Shown one piece after another: positions 41,413 through 49,941 of a stretch of 64,000 bases of DNA (its first letter is position 1; every line of letters begins with the position of its first letter). A model generated the notes under the pieces. That model searched no databases. It saw only the letters and a list, made by a program, of their open reading frames with translations, and was not told the DNA's origin. A program made the position numbers and the translations under genes. This DNA comes from Amycolatopsis sp. 2-15 (GTDB taxonomy: Bacteria; Actinomycetota; Actinomycetes; Mycobacteriales; Pseudonocardiaceae), in NCBI RefSeq assembly GCF_030285625.1, contig NZ_CP127294.1:3296001-3360000 (forward strand), given 5' to 3'.

Positions 41413-42272
41413 TCAGGCGCAGGCGGCCCGCAGGCCCTCGACGGCGCGGGCGTCCACCGGCCGCGGCGGGTTGGGGATCGGCAGCAGCTCGCACACGGCG
41501 GCGACCGCCTCGTCGAGCCGGTCGAACGGGAACCCGACCGAACGCAGGTCCGCCACCGTCCCCACCTGCCGGTACACGGCCCGAAGCCCGGCCACGGCGA
41601 ACGCCGAACCGGCCAGGTAGGAGCCGTAGAGCAGCTGCTCACGCTGCGCGCACCCGACGCGCGGAGCCCGGAGGCGAGCACCCGGACGCCTTCCGCGGCC
41701 ACCAGCGAAGTGACCGGATTCGCGCCGGGTGCCCAGAACGCCTCGACGCAGTGCGCCACCGCGTTGAGCGTCGAGGACACCGCGGCCGGCCGCGGCAGCG
41801 TGGCCGTGAGGTCCGGGTCGTAGACGACGGCGCTGGGCAGCACGCGGTCGTCGCGCCCGGTCTGTTTGCGAACCGCGCTCGTCGTGCCCCCAGACCGGCG
41901 TCACCTCCGAGCCCGCGTACGTCGTCGGCACGCAGACCAGCGGAAGCCCGGTGGTGAGGGCGACGGCTTTGCCAGTGCCCGGTGGTCGAGCCGCCGCCGA
42001 TCGTGACCACCCCGTCGACCGAGTGCAGCGCGGCGGCCCGGCGGGCGGCCTCGGCCACCTCGACCGGCACGTGTGGCCGCACGTCGCGGAACCGCGCCAC
42101 CACTCGGCCGGGGACTTCGCGCGTCACCTCGTCGGCTGCGGGCGCGTCGGCGATCACCAGGAGCCGGCCCAGGCCGAGCTCCGCGACCTCGGCCGCGAGG
42201 TTCCGCGGCCGCACCGCCCCCGAACCGCACGCGGACGGGCAACGCGCGGTAGCCGAACTCCACCGGGCTCAC
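41413..42272 (-). pseudogene. Decayed maleylacetate reductase (iron-type alcohol dehydrogenase family)
   Basis: Minus-strand fragments in different frames match maleylacetate reductase: SPVEFGYRALPVRVRFG, LAAEVAELGLGRLLVIADAP, VDGVVTIGGGSTTG, VPTTYAGSEVTPVWG, VVYDPDLTATLPRPAAVSST, LNAVAHCVEAFWAPGANPV and LLYGSYLAGSAFAVAG. After AVAG the metal-binding block (normally SGLHHKICHVLGG and following) is absent and the sequence jumps to the C-terminal LRAVYRQVGTVADLRSVGF. At least three single-base indels plus an internal deletion of tens of residues are needed. The GTG start at 42272 overlaps the esterase stop. The enzyme would reduce maleylacetate to 3-oxoadipate. Confidence 0.78.
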
Positions 42273-42912
42273 GCGCCCGCAAGCCCGGCCAGCAGCGCGG
42301 CCGCCGAGGTGGTCGCTTCGCTGGTGATCACGTGCTCGTCGCCCGGGTCGATGCGCAGGTCGACCGACGCGCCCAGCCGCGTGAGCGCTTCGGCGGTCCA
42401 GAGGACCCGCTCCACGGCGACCCACGGGTCGTGCTCGATACTGCGGATCAGTGCGGGGACCCCGTCGAACGGATTTCCCGGCGCGGCCTCGACCTCGGCC
42501 GGGCCCAGGTAGCCGCCGGTGAACAGGACCAGACCGCCCACCCGCGGGTGCTCGTGTACGGCGAACTGCGCGAGCAGGCAAGCGCCCTGCGAAAACCCCC
42601 ACAGCACGATCCGCCGCCGGTCGAAGCCGTCGGCCTCGATGGCGGTGAGCGTGGCCCGCACGGTCGCGAGCGCGTGGGTCAGGTCGGGTTCGTTGTCCTG
42701 AAGCGGAGCGGTGAACGCCGCGGGTACCAGGTGTCGCCTCCTGCATGGGGCGCGTAGTAGCGCACGCCCGGCGCGTCGATGTCCTTCGCGACGCCGCGCA
42801 TGAAGTCCGGCGTCTGCTGCCGGCCGTGCACGGCGAGAACGGCTACCCGGGCGTGTTCACCTGGCTCGCCCCACTGCTGCACGGGCCTGGTCAGATGCTT
42901 GTTGTCGGACAA
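42269..42912 (-). pseudogene. Frameshifted phospholipase/carboxylesterase (MhqD-like)
   Basis: The N-terminal part (VAVLAVHGRQQTPDFMRGVA, YYAPHAGGDTWYP) and the rest (DEPDLTHAL-type helix, VLWGFSQGACLLAQFAVHEHP, GDEHVITSEA) lie in two minus-strand frames. One missing base in a C-run at about 42727 would join them. The nucleophile motif GFSQG and the histidine of DEH are kept. In Bacillus mhq operons a hydrolase of this type accompanies a ring-cleaving dioxygenase, as here. If the missing base is a sequencing error the gene is intact. Confidence 0.72.
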
Positions 42913-42955
42913 ACCTTCGTTCCTCTCGCCCCGAAACGCACCCCGGAAAACACGG

Positions 42956-42989
42956 CGGCCCTCCGGCGGGGTGTCCAGCCGGAGGGCCG
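42956..42989 (-). terminator. Hairpin after the ring-cleaving dioxygenase gene
   Basis: Perfect 12-bp arms (42956-42967 and 42978-42989) with a 10-nt loop lie 5 nt past the dioxygenase stop on the minus strand. It may reduce read-through into the esterase and reductase genes. Confidence 0.65.
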
Positions 42990-42994
42990 TCGCG

Positions 42995-43948
42995 TCAGAC
43001 CTCGATGTGCTCGAGCCGGCCGAAGATCTCCGCGCGCCGGGACTCGAACTGCTCGGGCAGCTGGAACGCCGTGCCGAGCTCCTGCGGCGACTCGTCGCAG
43101 GTCCAGCCGCCTTCGGCGTGGGTCACGGCGAGCTCGAACAGCGCGCCGCCGGGGGTGCGGACGTAGACCGACTTGAAGTACTTGCGGTCCTTCAGCTCGC
43201 TGATGTCCGTGTAGCCGGCGCCCTCGACCTGGAACTTCACCTCGTCCTGGTTGGCCAGCGTGCCGAGGTTCCAGGCGAAGTGGTGGATCGTGCCGGCGCC
43301 ATAGCGCCACGTGCCCTGCTCGTCGGTGTTGTTGACGATCAGCTCGACGTTGTTGCCGATCTTCTCGCCGCCGATGCGCAACGCCACGCGGTCGCCTTCT
43401 TCGGTCAGCGCGCTGTCGCCGAAGAACGTCTCCTGGCTGAACTCGACCATCCGGTCCGGCGTCGCCACGTGCACGCCGACGCCGTGGATGCCGTGGATCG
43501 CGTGCTCGGGCGGCACACCGTTGCCCGGGTGGCCCACGCGCGGGTCGCCGCCGTTGCCGACCAGCACGTACTCGATGCCGCAGGGGTGGCGCAACAGCAG
43601 GCGGCGTTCGCCGAACAGCTCGCCGTCGTGCACCTCGACGTTGTGCTCGGTGAGGCGCTGGTGCCAGTACGACAGCGACGTCGAGGGCACCGACAACTGC
43701 ACCTCCCGCGCCTGGTTCGTGCCGCGCTTGCCGAACAGGCCGGCCTGCGCCCACGGGAAGGTGGTCACCACGGACGACGGATCGCCCGCCGCGTTGGAGT
43801 AGTAGAGGTGGTAGATCGGGGTCGAGCCGTCGAACAGCACGGTTCGCTTGATGAAGCGCATTCCGAGTGTCTTCACGTGGAAGTCGACGTCTTCCTGCGC
43901 GGTGCCGACGGACAACGTGACGTGGTGGCTGCCTTCGATGTGGGCCAT
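42995..43948 (-). CDS. Ring-cleaving VOC dioxygenase (PcpA/LinE/MhqO-like)
   Basis: The 317-residue protein has two VOC modules: SHHVTLSVGTAQEDVDFHVKTLGMRFIKRTVLFDG with HLYYSNAAGDPSSVVTTFPW, and GIHGVGVHVATPDRMVEF with IHHFAWNLG and ALFELAVTHAEGG. The H, H and E residues of the Fe(II) site are visible. The family opens hydroquinone-type rings; with a maleylacetate reductase gene downstream the route would be hydroquinone to 3-oxoadipate. GGAAAGGAA precedes ATG 43948. A hydroxylase fragment lies just upstream in the same direction. Confidence 0.85.
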   Translation of the reverse strand: MAHIEGSHHVTLSVGTAQEDVDFHVKTLGMRFIKRTVLFDGSTPIYHLYYSNAAGDPSSVVTTFPWAQAGLFGKRGTNQAREVQLSVPSTSLSYWHQRLTEHNVEVHDGELFGERRLLLRHPCGIEYVLVGNGGDPRVGHPGNGVPPEHAIHGIHGVGVHVATPDRMVEFSQETFFGDSALTEEGDRVALRIGGEKIGNNVELIVNNTDEQGTWRYGAGTIHHFAWNLGTLANQDEVKFQVEGAGYTDISELKDRKYFKSVYVRTPGGALFELAVTHAEGGWTCDESPQELGTAFQLPEQFESRRAEIFGRLEHIEV

Positions 43949-43992
43949 GGGATTCCTTTCCGGAAAGTGGGTGCCGGGTGTGACCGGCGGGC

Positions 43993-44330
43993 TCAGCTGT
44001 GGACCGCTGGTTCGGCGGCGCGGGGCAGCTCCGCGTGACCGAGCGCCGAAGTCAACGCGGTGACGACCGTTCCGGCCGCCACCTGAGTCTCGTCCGAAGC
44101 GCGCCACGCGACCACTCCGTCGGGGCGGACCAGGACCAGGCCGGTGGAGCCGATGCCATACGCGGCGCAGAATCCGCCCGTGGTGTCGGTGAAACTGTCG
44201 GCGCGGCCGACCCGGTGCACGTCGAGCGCGATCCCGGTCGATTCGGCGGCGGCCGTCGCCGCGGCGGCCCACTCGTCGGCGCCTCTGATCCGCGCTGCCC
44301 GGTAGCGGCGATCGGCCGGCACGGCCGGTC
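43993..44330 (-). pseudogene. C-terminal fragment of a FAD-dependent aromatic hydroxylase
   Basis: About 110 residues match the thioredoxin-like C-terminal domain of phenol-type flavin hydroxylases (RYRAARIRGADEWAAAATAA, CAAYGIGSTGLVLVRPDGVVAWRAS). The FAD-binding two-thirds of the protein is absent upstream, where the sequence runs into the tetR promoter region. It precedes the ring-cleaving dioxygenase by 44 nt, as expected if the hydroxylase once made its substrate. Confidence 0.65.
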
Positions 44331-44464
44331 GGCGCCGACTCCGGAGTGCTCCGGACGTTAGTCACGCGGGGTGCGCCGGGCATCGCTGCCAGGCGCACGG
44401 AGCTGTCCGCTGCGCGCACACCGCGTGCTCCCGCGCTGACAGACCGGCCCGCGCCGCGATTCGA

Positions 44465-44480
44465 TTGACCAGTCGATCAA
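44465..44480 (+). promoter_or_regulatory. TetR operator-like palindrome overlapping a -35
   Basis: TTGACCAGTCGATCAA is a near-palindrome (TTGA and TCAA outer arms) that includes a TTGACC -35-like hexamer, 15 nt before the TetR ATG. It is a likely autoregulatory site. Confidence 0.5.
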
Positions 44481-44494
44481 GAGAAGGGAGCCGC

Positions 44495-45040
44495 ATGACA
44501 GCGCAGGCCCGGACGGGCGATCGGAAGGCACGCGAACGGATCGTCGACGCGGCACAGAAGCTTTTCGCAGCACACGGGTACGCCGCGACCGCGACGGCGA
44601 AGGTGGCCGCCGAGGCGGGCGTGCCGACCGGCTCGGTGTTCTACTACTTCCCGACCAAGCTGGACTTGCTGCTCACGACCGTGCGCGAGCGCGCGTACAG
44701 CGGCACCCTTTCGGTGCCGGCCGGGGCGACCGTCGGCGAAGTGCTCGCCGCGGCGGCCGCCCAGCTGGCCGGGGTGTTCGAGCGGCACCGCGACTCGCAG
44801 GTGATCGTGTTCCGCGAAGCCGGGACACAGCCCGAGGTACGGGAAGTGGCGTTGCGGCTCATCGAGTCGTCGACCGGTGACGTCGCGCGGCACCTGGGCG
44901 CCGCGCCGGACGCGCCCGGCAAGAGGGCGTGCACGACGATGGCCCGGCTGCTCGTGTCGAGCCTGTTGCTGGACAACTTCTTCTCCCGCGACGCCACCGG
45001 TCCGGTCGCCACGGCCGAGGTGCTGGCGGGTGCCCGGTGA
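44495..45040 (+). CDS. TetR-family transcriptional regulator
   Basis: The 181-residue protein has the TetR helix-turn-helix (RERIVDAAQKLFAAHGYAATATAKVAAEAGVPTGSVFYYFPTKLDLL) and a helical effector domain. GAAGGGAG precedes ATG 44495, and a palindrome lies just upstream. Its stop overlaps the SDR gene (GTGA), so it heads an operon of regulator, dehydrogenase and binding protein and probably represses it. Confidence 0.87.
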   Translation: MTAQARTGDRKARERIVDAAQKLFAAHGYAATATAKVAAEAGVPTGSVFYYFPTKLDLLLTTVRERAYSGTLSVPAGATVGEVLAAAAAQLAGVFERHRDSQVIVFREAGTQPEVREVALRLIESSTGDVARHLGAAPDAPGKRACTTMARLLVSSLLLDNFFSRDATGPVATAEVLAGAR

Positions 45041-45780
45041 CGCGCGTCGCCCTCGTCACTGGGGCGAGCCGGGGCATCGGCGCGGCAACCGCGCGACTGC
45101 TGGGCGAGCGGGGTTTTCGCGTGGTCGTGAACCACCGCGACAGCGCCGAGGAAGCCGAGAAGGTGGCGGCCGAGATCGCCGAACGTGGTGGGGAAGCGGT
45201 GGTGATCCGGGCCGACGTCACCGTGGCCGACGACGTGGCCGCGATGACCGAGCAGATCGGACGCCGGTGGGGCGGGGTGGACGCGCTCGTCCACAATGCA
45301 CTGACGCCGTTCGCGATCACCTCCTACGCCGAGCTCACCTGGGACCAGCTCGGCGGCAAGCTCGACCGCGAGCTGCGGGCCGCGTTCCTCGTGACCAAAG
45401 CCGTGACGCCGGGCATGGTTGCCCGTGGTTACGGCCGGCTCGTGTACCTCAGCACCGGGCTGTCCAAACGCCCGCGCGAAGGCATGATCACGCTCGGCAC
45501 CGCGAAGGCCGCGCTCGACCAGTTCGTGCGGTTCGTGGCGCAGGAGCTCGCGCCGCACGGTGTCACGGCGAACCTCGTCGCACCGGCCACAGTGGACGAG
45601 ACGACCGGCATCCGGCGCCTGTCGCCGGAGCGCGTGCTCCGGCTCGGCGAGGCGACGCCGATGGGCCGGCTCGTGCGGCCCGCCGAAGTGGCCCGCACCA
45701 TCGCGTTCTTCGCCGGCGACGAAGCCGGCTTCACCACCGGAACCTACGCGCCCGTCAACGGCGGCGCCGCAATGGACTGA
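45037..45780 (+). CDS. Short-chain dehydrogenase/reductase lacking the catalytic tyrosine
   Basis: The 247-residue Rossmann protein has the NAD(P) motif VTGASRGIG, the VHNA segment and a C-terminal ATPMGRLVRPAEVARTIAFFAGDEAGFTTG typical of FabG-like SDRs. The active-site region reads YLSTGLSKRPREGMITLGTAKAALDQF: the serine and lysine are kept, but the tyrosine four residues before the lysine is leucine. Either another residue acts as the acid or the protein has a different chemistry. It is coupled to the TetR gene by a GTGA overlap. Confidence 0.85.
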   Translation: MTRVALVTGASRGIGAATARLLGERGFRVVVNHRDSAEEAEKVAAEIAERGGEAVVIRADVTVADDVAAMTEQIGRRWGGVDALVHNALTPFAITSYAELTWDQLGGKLDRELRAAFLVTKAVTPGMVARGYGRLVYLSTGLSKRPREGMITLGTAKAALDQFVRFVAQELAPHGVTANLVAPATVDETTGIRRLSPERVLRLGEATPMGRLVRPAEVARTIAFFAGDEAGFTTGTYAPVNGGAAMD

Positions 45781-45790
45781 GAGGTTTGCC

Positions 45791-46651
45791 TTGCACACCA
45801 TCGATCTGGCTTACGTGGGGCGCGGGATCCACGAGGAGCTCGTCGCGCACGTCGCCGACCAGGAGGGCTACTACGCGGACGAAGGCCTCCACGTCGCCAT
45901 CCGCGACGGCATCGACTGGGACATCCGGCGCCTGCGCGGCGCCGCCACCATCGGACTCGGCCGCGCGGTGCTGTCACGGCTGACCGACGGCATCGACTGG
46001 ACGATGCTCAGCGTCAACACCCACCGCCCGCTGTTCTGGTTCCTCGGCCGGCCCGGCCTGGAGTCCCTCGAAGACCTGCGCGGCCGCCGGCTCGCCGTGC
46101 ACGCGGGTTTCACCGCGCCGGGCTGCTTCGCGCGGATCGTGCTGCGGCGCCACGGGCTCGACCCGGACCACGACCTCACGTGCGTCGTGCGCGCGCCCGG
46201 CGACTACGGCATGGACCTGCGGATGCTGCGCGAAGGGTCGATCGACGCGGCGTACGTGGGCAGCACCCTCGCGCCCGAGCAGGTCGCCGAGGAGGAAGGC
46301 CTGCGCGTGCTGGCGTGGGTCGGGGACCACTTCCGCATCCCGACCGTCGGGGTCGCCGTGGATCCCGCGCACCACTCGCCCGAAAGTCCCGCGGTGCAGG
46401 GCCTGGTCCGGGCGAACCGGCGCGCGCTCGCGACGATCGCGGCACGCCCGGACCTCGCCGTCGACTACCTCGCCTCCTTCCTGACGCGGCTCACCCGCGA
46501 CGAAGCGGTGCGGCACTTCGACACGTACATAGGCCCGTACTTCTCCGCCGACGGCCACGTCGACCTCGCGGTGGCCCAGGAAGCCGTCGACTTGGTCGCG
46601 GTGGAGCTCGGGGTGGCGACGCAGCCGGCAGCCGGGATCTATCAGGCGTGA
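45791..46651 (+). CDS. NMT1/THI5-like substrate-binding-fold protein without signal peptide
   Basis: The 286-residue protein has the two-lobed NMT1/THI5-type binding fold (IDLAYVGRGIHEELVAHVADQEGYYADEGLHVAIRDG; LEDLRGRRLAVHAGFTAPGCFARIVLRRHG; GSIDAAYVGSTLAPEQVAEEEG). There is no signal peptide or lipobox and no permease gene nearby, so it may be a cytoplasmic enzyme or sensor using this fold, as with dihydroxyphthalate decarboxylase-like proteins. The TTG start at 45791 is chosen for its GAGAGG site. It follows the SDR gene by 10 nt. Confidence 0.75.
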   Translation: MHTIDLAYVGRGIHEELVAHVADQEGYYADEGLHVAIRDGIDWDIRRLRGAATIGLGRAVLSRLTDGIDWTMLSVNTHRPLFWFLGRPGLESLEDLRGRRLAVHAGFTAPGCFARIVLRRHGLDPDHDLTCVVRAPGDYGMDLRMLREGSIDAAYVGSTLAPEQVAEEEGLRVLAWVGDHFRIPTVGVAVDPAHHSPESPAVQGLVRANRRALATIAARPDLAVDYLASFLTRLTRDEAVRHFDTYIGPYFSADGHVDLAVAQEAVDLVAVELGVATQPAAGIYQA

Positions 46652-46690
46652 GCTGCCGGCCGCGGTTGGCGGTTGAGTTCGCAACGGTGG

Positions 46691-47329
46691 CTACGCGTGA
46701 TTGAGCTTCTCGGCGTGCCGGCGGGCGAGGTCGTGGGAGTCGGCGAGCGATTCCTCGTGCAGGTGCAGCAGGGGACGCAGCTGGTCGACGGTGGGGGCGA
46801 AGGTCAGCTCCGGCGTGATGAAGTGCAGGTCGAGTCCGAAGAGGACGGTGTCGCTGAGGATGGTGCGCAGCGCGGGCACGAGGTGGTCCTTGCCGTGCTG
46901 CGGGGCGCCCGGACCGTAGCCGCCGCCGCGGGCGGAGACGACGACCGCGGTGCGCCCGGCCGTGGGGGCGGCGCCCGGGCCGAGCCCGATCGTGCGGCCG
47001 GGAACCATGACCTGGTCCAGCCAGGCCTTGAACACCGACGGGATCGAGTAGTTGTACATCGGCACCGCGAACAGATACGCGCTCGCGCCGAGGAACTCCT
47101 CGACGAGCTCGTCCTGCAGCGCCGCGGCGGTGGCCTGTTCGGCGGTGCGCTCGCCGGGCGCGGTGGCGCGCGCCGTGATGCCGGCGGCATCGAGGTGGGC
47201 GACCGGACTGTGGGCTAGATCGCGGGTGACGACGTCACCGGTCCAGGTCTCGGTGAAGGTGTCGGCGACGCGCCGGGAAAACGACGTGTCCGGGGTGGCG
47301 GAAGCGTTGACGCGCAAGAGGCACGACAT
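46691..47329 (-). CDS. FMN-dependent NADH-azoreductase/quinone reductase (AzoR-like)
   Basis: The 212-residue flavodoxin-like protein has LLRVNASATPDTSFSRRVAD (FMN phosphate loop), FAVPMYNYSIPSVFKAWLDQV and VVVSARGGGYGPG, as in AzoR. It would reduce quinones or azo compounds with NAD(P)H by two electrons, which fits the surrounding hydroquinone chemistry. It lies 21 nt downstream of the DsbA-like gene on the same strand. Confidence 0.87.
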   Translation of the reverse strand: MSCLLRVNASATPDTSFSRRVADTFTETWTGDVVTRDLAHSPVAHLDAAGITARATAPGERTAEQATAAALQDELVEEFLGASAYLFAVPMYNYSIPSVFKAWLDQVMVPGRTIGLGPGAAPTAGRTAVVVSARGGGYGPGAPQHGKDHLVPALRTILSDTVLFGLDLHFITPELTFAPTVDQLRPLLHLHEESLADSHDLARRHAEKLNHA

Positions 47330-47350
47330 GGTTTCTCCGGAAGTGGGGGG

Positions 47351-48043
47351 TCAGGCGGAAGGAGCGGCGCAGCCGTCGGGGGTGCACACGTCGCCCACAC
47401 CCAGCGGCGCGGGCCGGCGGGCGGTCCAGGCCGTCTGCAAGGCGGACACGAGGTGGTCGGTGGAGACGGCGCCGGCGAGCGCGTGGGTGCCGCCGAGGAC
47501 GAGGAACGGCGTGCCGCGGGCGCCGAGGCGCTGGGCCATCGCCTGGTCGGCCAGCACGCGGGCGCGGTGGCGGTGGCTGTCCAGCGCGTCCGCCGCGGCG
47601 TCGACGTCCAAGCCGGCCTCGGCGGCGAAATCCAGGACTTCCGCGCGGGTCCACAGTTTGCGGGCGTGGCCGAAGTGGGCCCGGAACATCGCGGTCCAGA
47701 TCTCGGCCCCGCGCCCCTGTTCGGTGGCGAAGGCGAGCAGCTCGTGCGCCAGATCCGTCGGCCCCAAAGTGCGGTCGAGGACGTGGTACGGCGTGAGGCC
47801 CTCGGCCTGCGCGAGGAGTTCCAGCGGCCGCAGGACGTCGTGCTCGGCCTGGGGAAGGCCGTGCTCGACGAGGAGCTGCCGCTGGCTGACGCCTTCGCGC
47901 GGCAGGTCCGGGTGCAGCTGGAACGAACGGTGCACCAGGCGCACCTCGGCGCCGTGCTCGAACCGCTCCAGCGCGGTGTGCAGCCGGTGGTCCATCAGCC
48001 CGCAATACGGGCAGACGACGTCCGACCAGAATTCGACGTCCAC
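47351..48043 (-). CDS. DsbA/FrnE-like thioredoxin-fold oxidoreductase
   Basis: The 230-residue protein has a DsbA fold with active site CPYC (WSDVVCPYCGLMDHRL) near the N-terminus, an inserted helical domain and RGTPFLVLGGTHALAGA with the cis-proline. The FrnE group are cytoplasmic 2-hydroxychromene isomerase-like or disulfide enzymes. The tail carries an extra CTPDGC pair. AAGGGAA precedes GTG 48043. It forms an operon with the azoreductase gene, and a HxlR gene is divergent. Confidence 0.85.
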   Translation of the reverse strand: MDVEFWSDVVCPYCGLMDHRLHTALERFEHGAEVRLVHRSFQLHPDLPREGVSQRQLLVEHGLPQAEHDVLRPLELLAQAEGLTPYHVLDRTLGPTDLAHELLAFATEQGRGAEIWTAMFRAHFGHARKLWTRAEVLDFAAEAGLDVDAAADALDSHRHRARVLADQAMAQRLGARGTPFLVLGGTHALAGAVSTDHLVSALQTAWTARRPAPLGVGDVCTPDGCAAPSA

Positions 48044-48177
48044 TGTGTTCCCTTCGAAATCGGTCCCTTCGAGGTCCGCTTTCCACCGATGGTGCAACAG
48101 ATTCGAGGGGCTTACAAAAGGCACATCGATGTTCGTGACCAGGCCGGTCGAAGCGCCATTCTGGAGGGGTGAGAACC

Positions 48178-48603
48178 GTGGGAACCGACGTGCGGCTGAG
48201 GGTCGCGCAAGCGCCCGAGCCGTGCGCGCACTGGGCGAACCGCGACGCGGACTTAGTGCGCGAGGTGCTCGACCTCGTCGGTGACAAGTGGAGCGTGCTG
48301 CTGCTCGGCACGCTCGCGAGCGGCCCGCTGCGCTACTCGGACCTGATCGCCGCCGTGCCGGCGATTTCGCAGCGAATGCTGACCTTGACACTGAAACAGC
48401 TGCAGCGCGCCGGGTTTGTGGAGCGAACGTCGCACCCGGAGGTGCCGCCGCGCGTGGAATACACCATCACGGAGCTGGGTTCGTCGCTGCTGTCGGCGGT
48501 GCTGGCGCTCGGCACGTGGTCGACCGAGCACCAGGCGCAGATCCGCGGGAACCAGGCGGCGTTCGACGCGGTTGAGCCCCCGGAGGCCGGGAAAGCCGAG
48601 TGA
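48178..48603 (+). CDS. HxlR-family transcriptional regulator
   Basis: The 141-residue protein has the HxlR winged helix (LVGDKWSVLLLGTLASGPLRYSDLIAAVPAISQRMLTLTLKQLQRAGFVERTSHPEVPPRVEYTIT). HxlR proteins often sense quinones, electrophiles or redox state. GTG 48178 is preferred because GGAGG at 48163-48167 is too close to GTG 48169. It is divergent from the DsbA-azoreductase operon and is the natural candidate to regulate it. Confidence 0.87.
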   Translation: MGTDVRLRVAQAPEPCAHWANRDADLVREVLDLVGDKWSVLLLGTLASGPLRYSDLIAAVPAISQRMLTLTLKQLQRAGFVERTSHPEVPPRVEYTITELGSSLLSAVLALGTWSTEHQAQIRGNQAAFDAVEPPEAGKAE

Positions 48604-48624
48604 CCCCGGATGTTCGCGGGGTCA
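48601..48624. terminator. Hairpin between convergent hxlR and MFS genes
   Basis: Perfect 8-bp arms TGACCCCG (48601-48608) and CGGGGTCA (48617-48624) with an 8-nt loop; the left arm contains the HxlR stop codon. The convergent MFS gene ends at 48635. Confidence 0.6.
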
Positions 48625-48634
48625 TTCGGGCTTC

Positions 48635-49822
48635 TCAGTGCTCGGCCGCGGTGGGAACCGGGACTGCCGGGGCCGGCCGGCGGGTGTGGACGAACCGGGC
48701 CGACACGATCGACGCGACCAGGCCCAGCGCGAGGAAGATCAAGCCGAACGGACCGAGGTTGTAGGCGCCGAACGCGGCGATCCCGGCCGCGCCCGTGAGT
48801 CCCGAAGCCGCCGTCGCGAGGTAGGTGGCGGAGGCGTTGAGGCCGATGCTCACTGGCGCGTGCTCGGGCGAGACCTCGATGAGCCGGTGCTGCAGCGGCA
48901 CCAGCGTCGCCCAGCCGCAGACACCCCAGACGAACAACGCGACGGCCGCCGTGGCGAAGGTGCGGCTGCTGAAGGGAAGCAGCGCGAAGTCGAGGCCGAC
49001 GATCACGACCGCCACGGCGATGATGCGCTGGCCGGAGATGCGGTCGGTGAGGTGCCCGGCCGTGACGCTGCCGACGGTGGCTCCCGCGCCCCAGAGGAAC
49101 AGCAGGATGGCGAGCGCGATGCCGTTGCCGCCGGTGGCGCGGCCGAACGATTCGCCGACGAACGTGTAGTCGGTGAACAGGCCGGTGAACACCAGCAACG
49201 TCGTGAGCAGCGTGAAGCCGATGCGCGCGTCCTTCATGGTCGCCAGCCGCTCGCGCAGCCCGGCGACGTGCGCGGCGGGGACCGCGGGCAGCAGCACGGC
49301 GACGCCCACGGCGCCCAGCACGGCGAGGGCGGCGACGAACCACAACGTCGTCTGCCAGTTGGTCTGCGAACCGATCACCGTGCCGATCGGCGCACCCAGC
49401 GCGGTCGCGGAGCTGAGGCCGGCCATGACGACGGCGAGGGCGCGCCCGCGTTGGTGGGGTTCCACAAGGGACGCCGCTGTCGCGCTGGCGGTCGGGGTGA
49501 ACATCCCGGCGCCGAGGCCGGCGATCACGCGGCCGGCGAGCACCAGCCCGTAGAGCGGCAGGGTGGCGGTGAGGACGTTGCCGACCGCCAGGATCAGCAG
49601 CCCGGCGATCAGCAGCCGCTTGCGCGGCCAGTGTGCGGTGGTGGCGGCGATGATCGGCGACGACACCGCGTAGGTGAAGGCGAACATCGTCACCAGGAGG
49701 CCGGTCGCGGCCGCGTTCGTGTGCAACGAGCGCGAGATCTCGGGCAGGATGCCCGCGATCACGAAGCCGTCCGTTCCCACGGCGAACGTCCCGAGGGCGA
49801 GAACGAGCAGGCGTCGGTACAC
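48635..49822 (-). CDS. MFS transporter (AraJ/Cmx-type DHA1 exporter)
   Basis: The 395-residue protein has 12 membrane helices with the DHA1 signature (LALGTFAVGTDGFVIAGILPEIS, motif A around TTAHWPRKRLLIAG, and GRVIAGLGAGMFTPTASATAASL). Relatives export chloramphenicol, arabinose or purines; the cargo is unknown. AAGGGAT precedes GTG 49822. A palindrome lies between it and the divergent ArsR-like gene. Confidence 0.87.
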   Translation of the reverse strand: MYRRLLVLALGTFAVGTDGFVIAGILPEISRSLHTNAAATGLLVTMFAFTYAVSSPIIAATTAHWPRKRLLIAGLLILAVGNVLTATLPLYGLVLAGRVIAGLGAGMFTPTASATAASLVEPHQRGRALAVVMAGLSSATALGAPIGTVIGSQTNWQTTLWFVAALAVLGAVGVAVLLPAVPAAHVAGLRERLATMKDARIGFTLLTTLLVFTGLFTDYTFVGESFGRATGGNGIALAILLFLWGAGATVGSVTAGHLTDRISGQRIIAVAVVIVGLDFALLPFSSRTFATAAVALFVWGVCGWATLVPLQHRLIEVSPEHAPVSIGLNASATYLATAASGLTGAAGIAAFGAYNLGPFGLIFLALGLVASIVSARFVHTRRPAPAVPVPTAAEH

Positions 49823-49841
49823 GGGAGATCCCTTCGAGGAA

Positions 49842-49861
49842 GGTTTGATATACGTCAAACC
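49842..49861. promoter_or_regulatory. Palindromic operator GGTTTGA-N6-TCAAACC
   Basis: Perfect 7-bp arms flank TATACG in the divergent promoter region of the MFS and ArsR-like genes. A partial copy (CAGTTTGATGAA) lies near 49892-49903. ArsR-type winged helices usually bind such 12-2-12 or shorter palindromes, so the neighbouring regulator is the likely ligand. Confidence 0.6.
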
Positions 49862-49941
49862 ATAGGAAGGTGAAACGGTTCCCGTCAAGGACAGTTTGAT
49901 GAATCTGGTACCGTTGTGACTGAGGTCGCCGAGGAGGTGCC

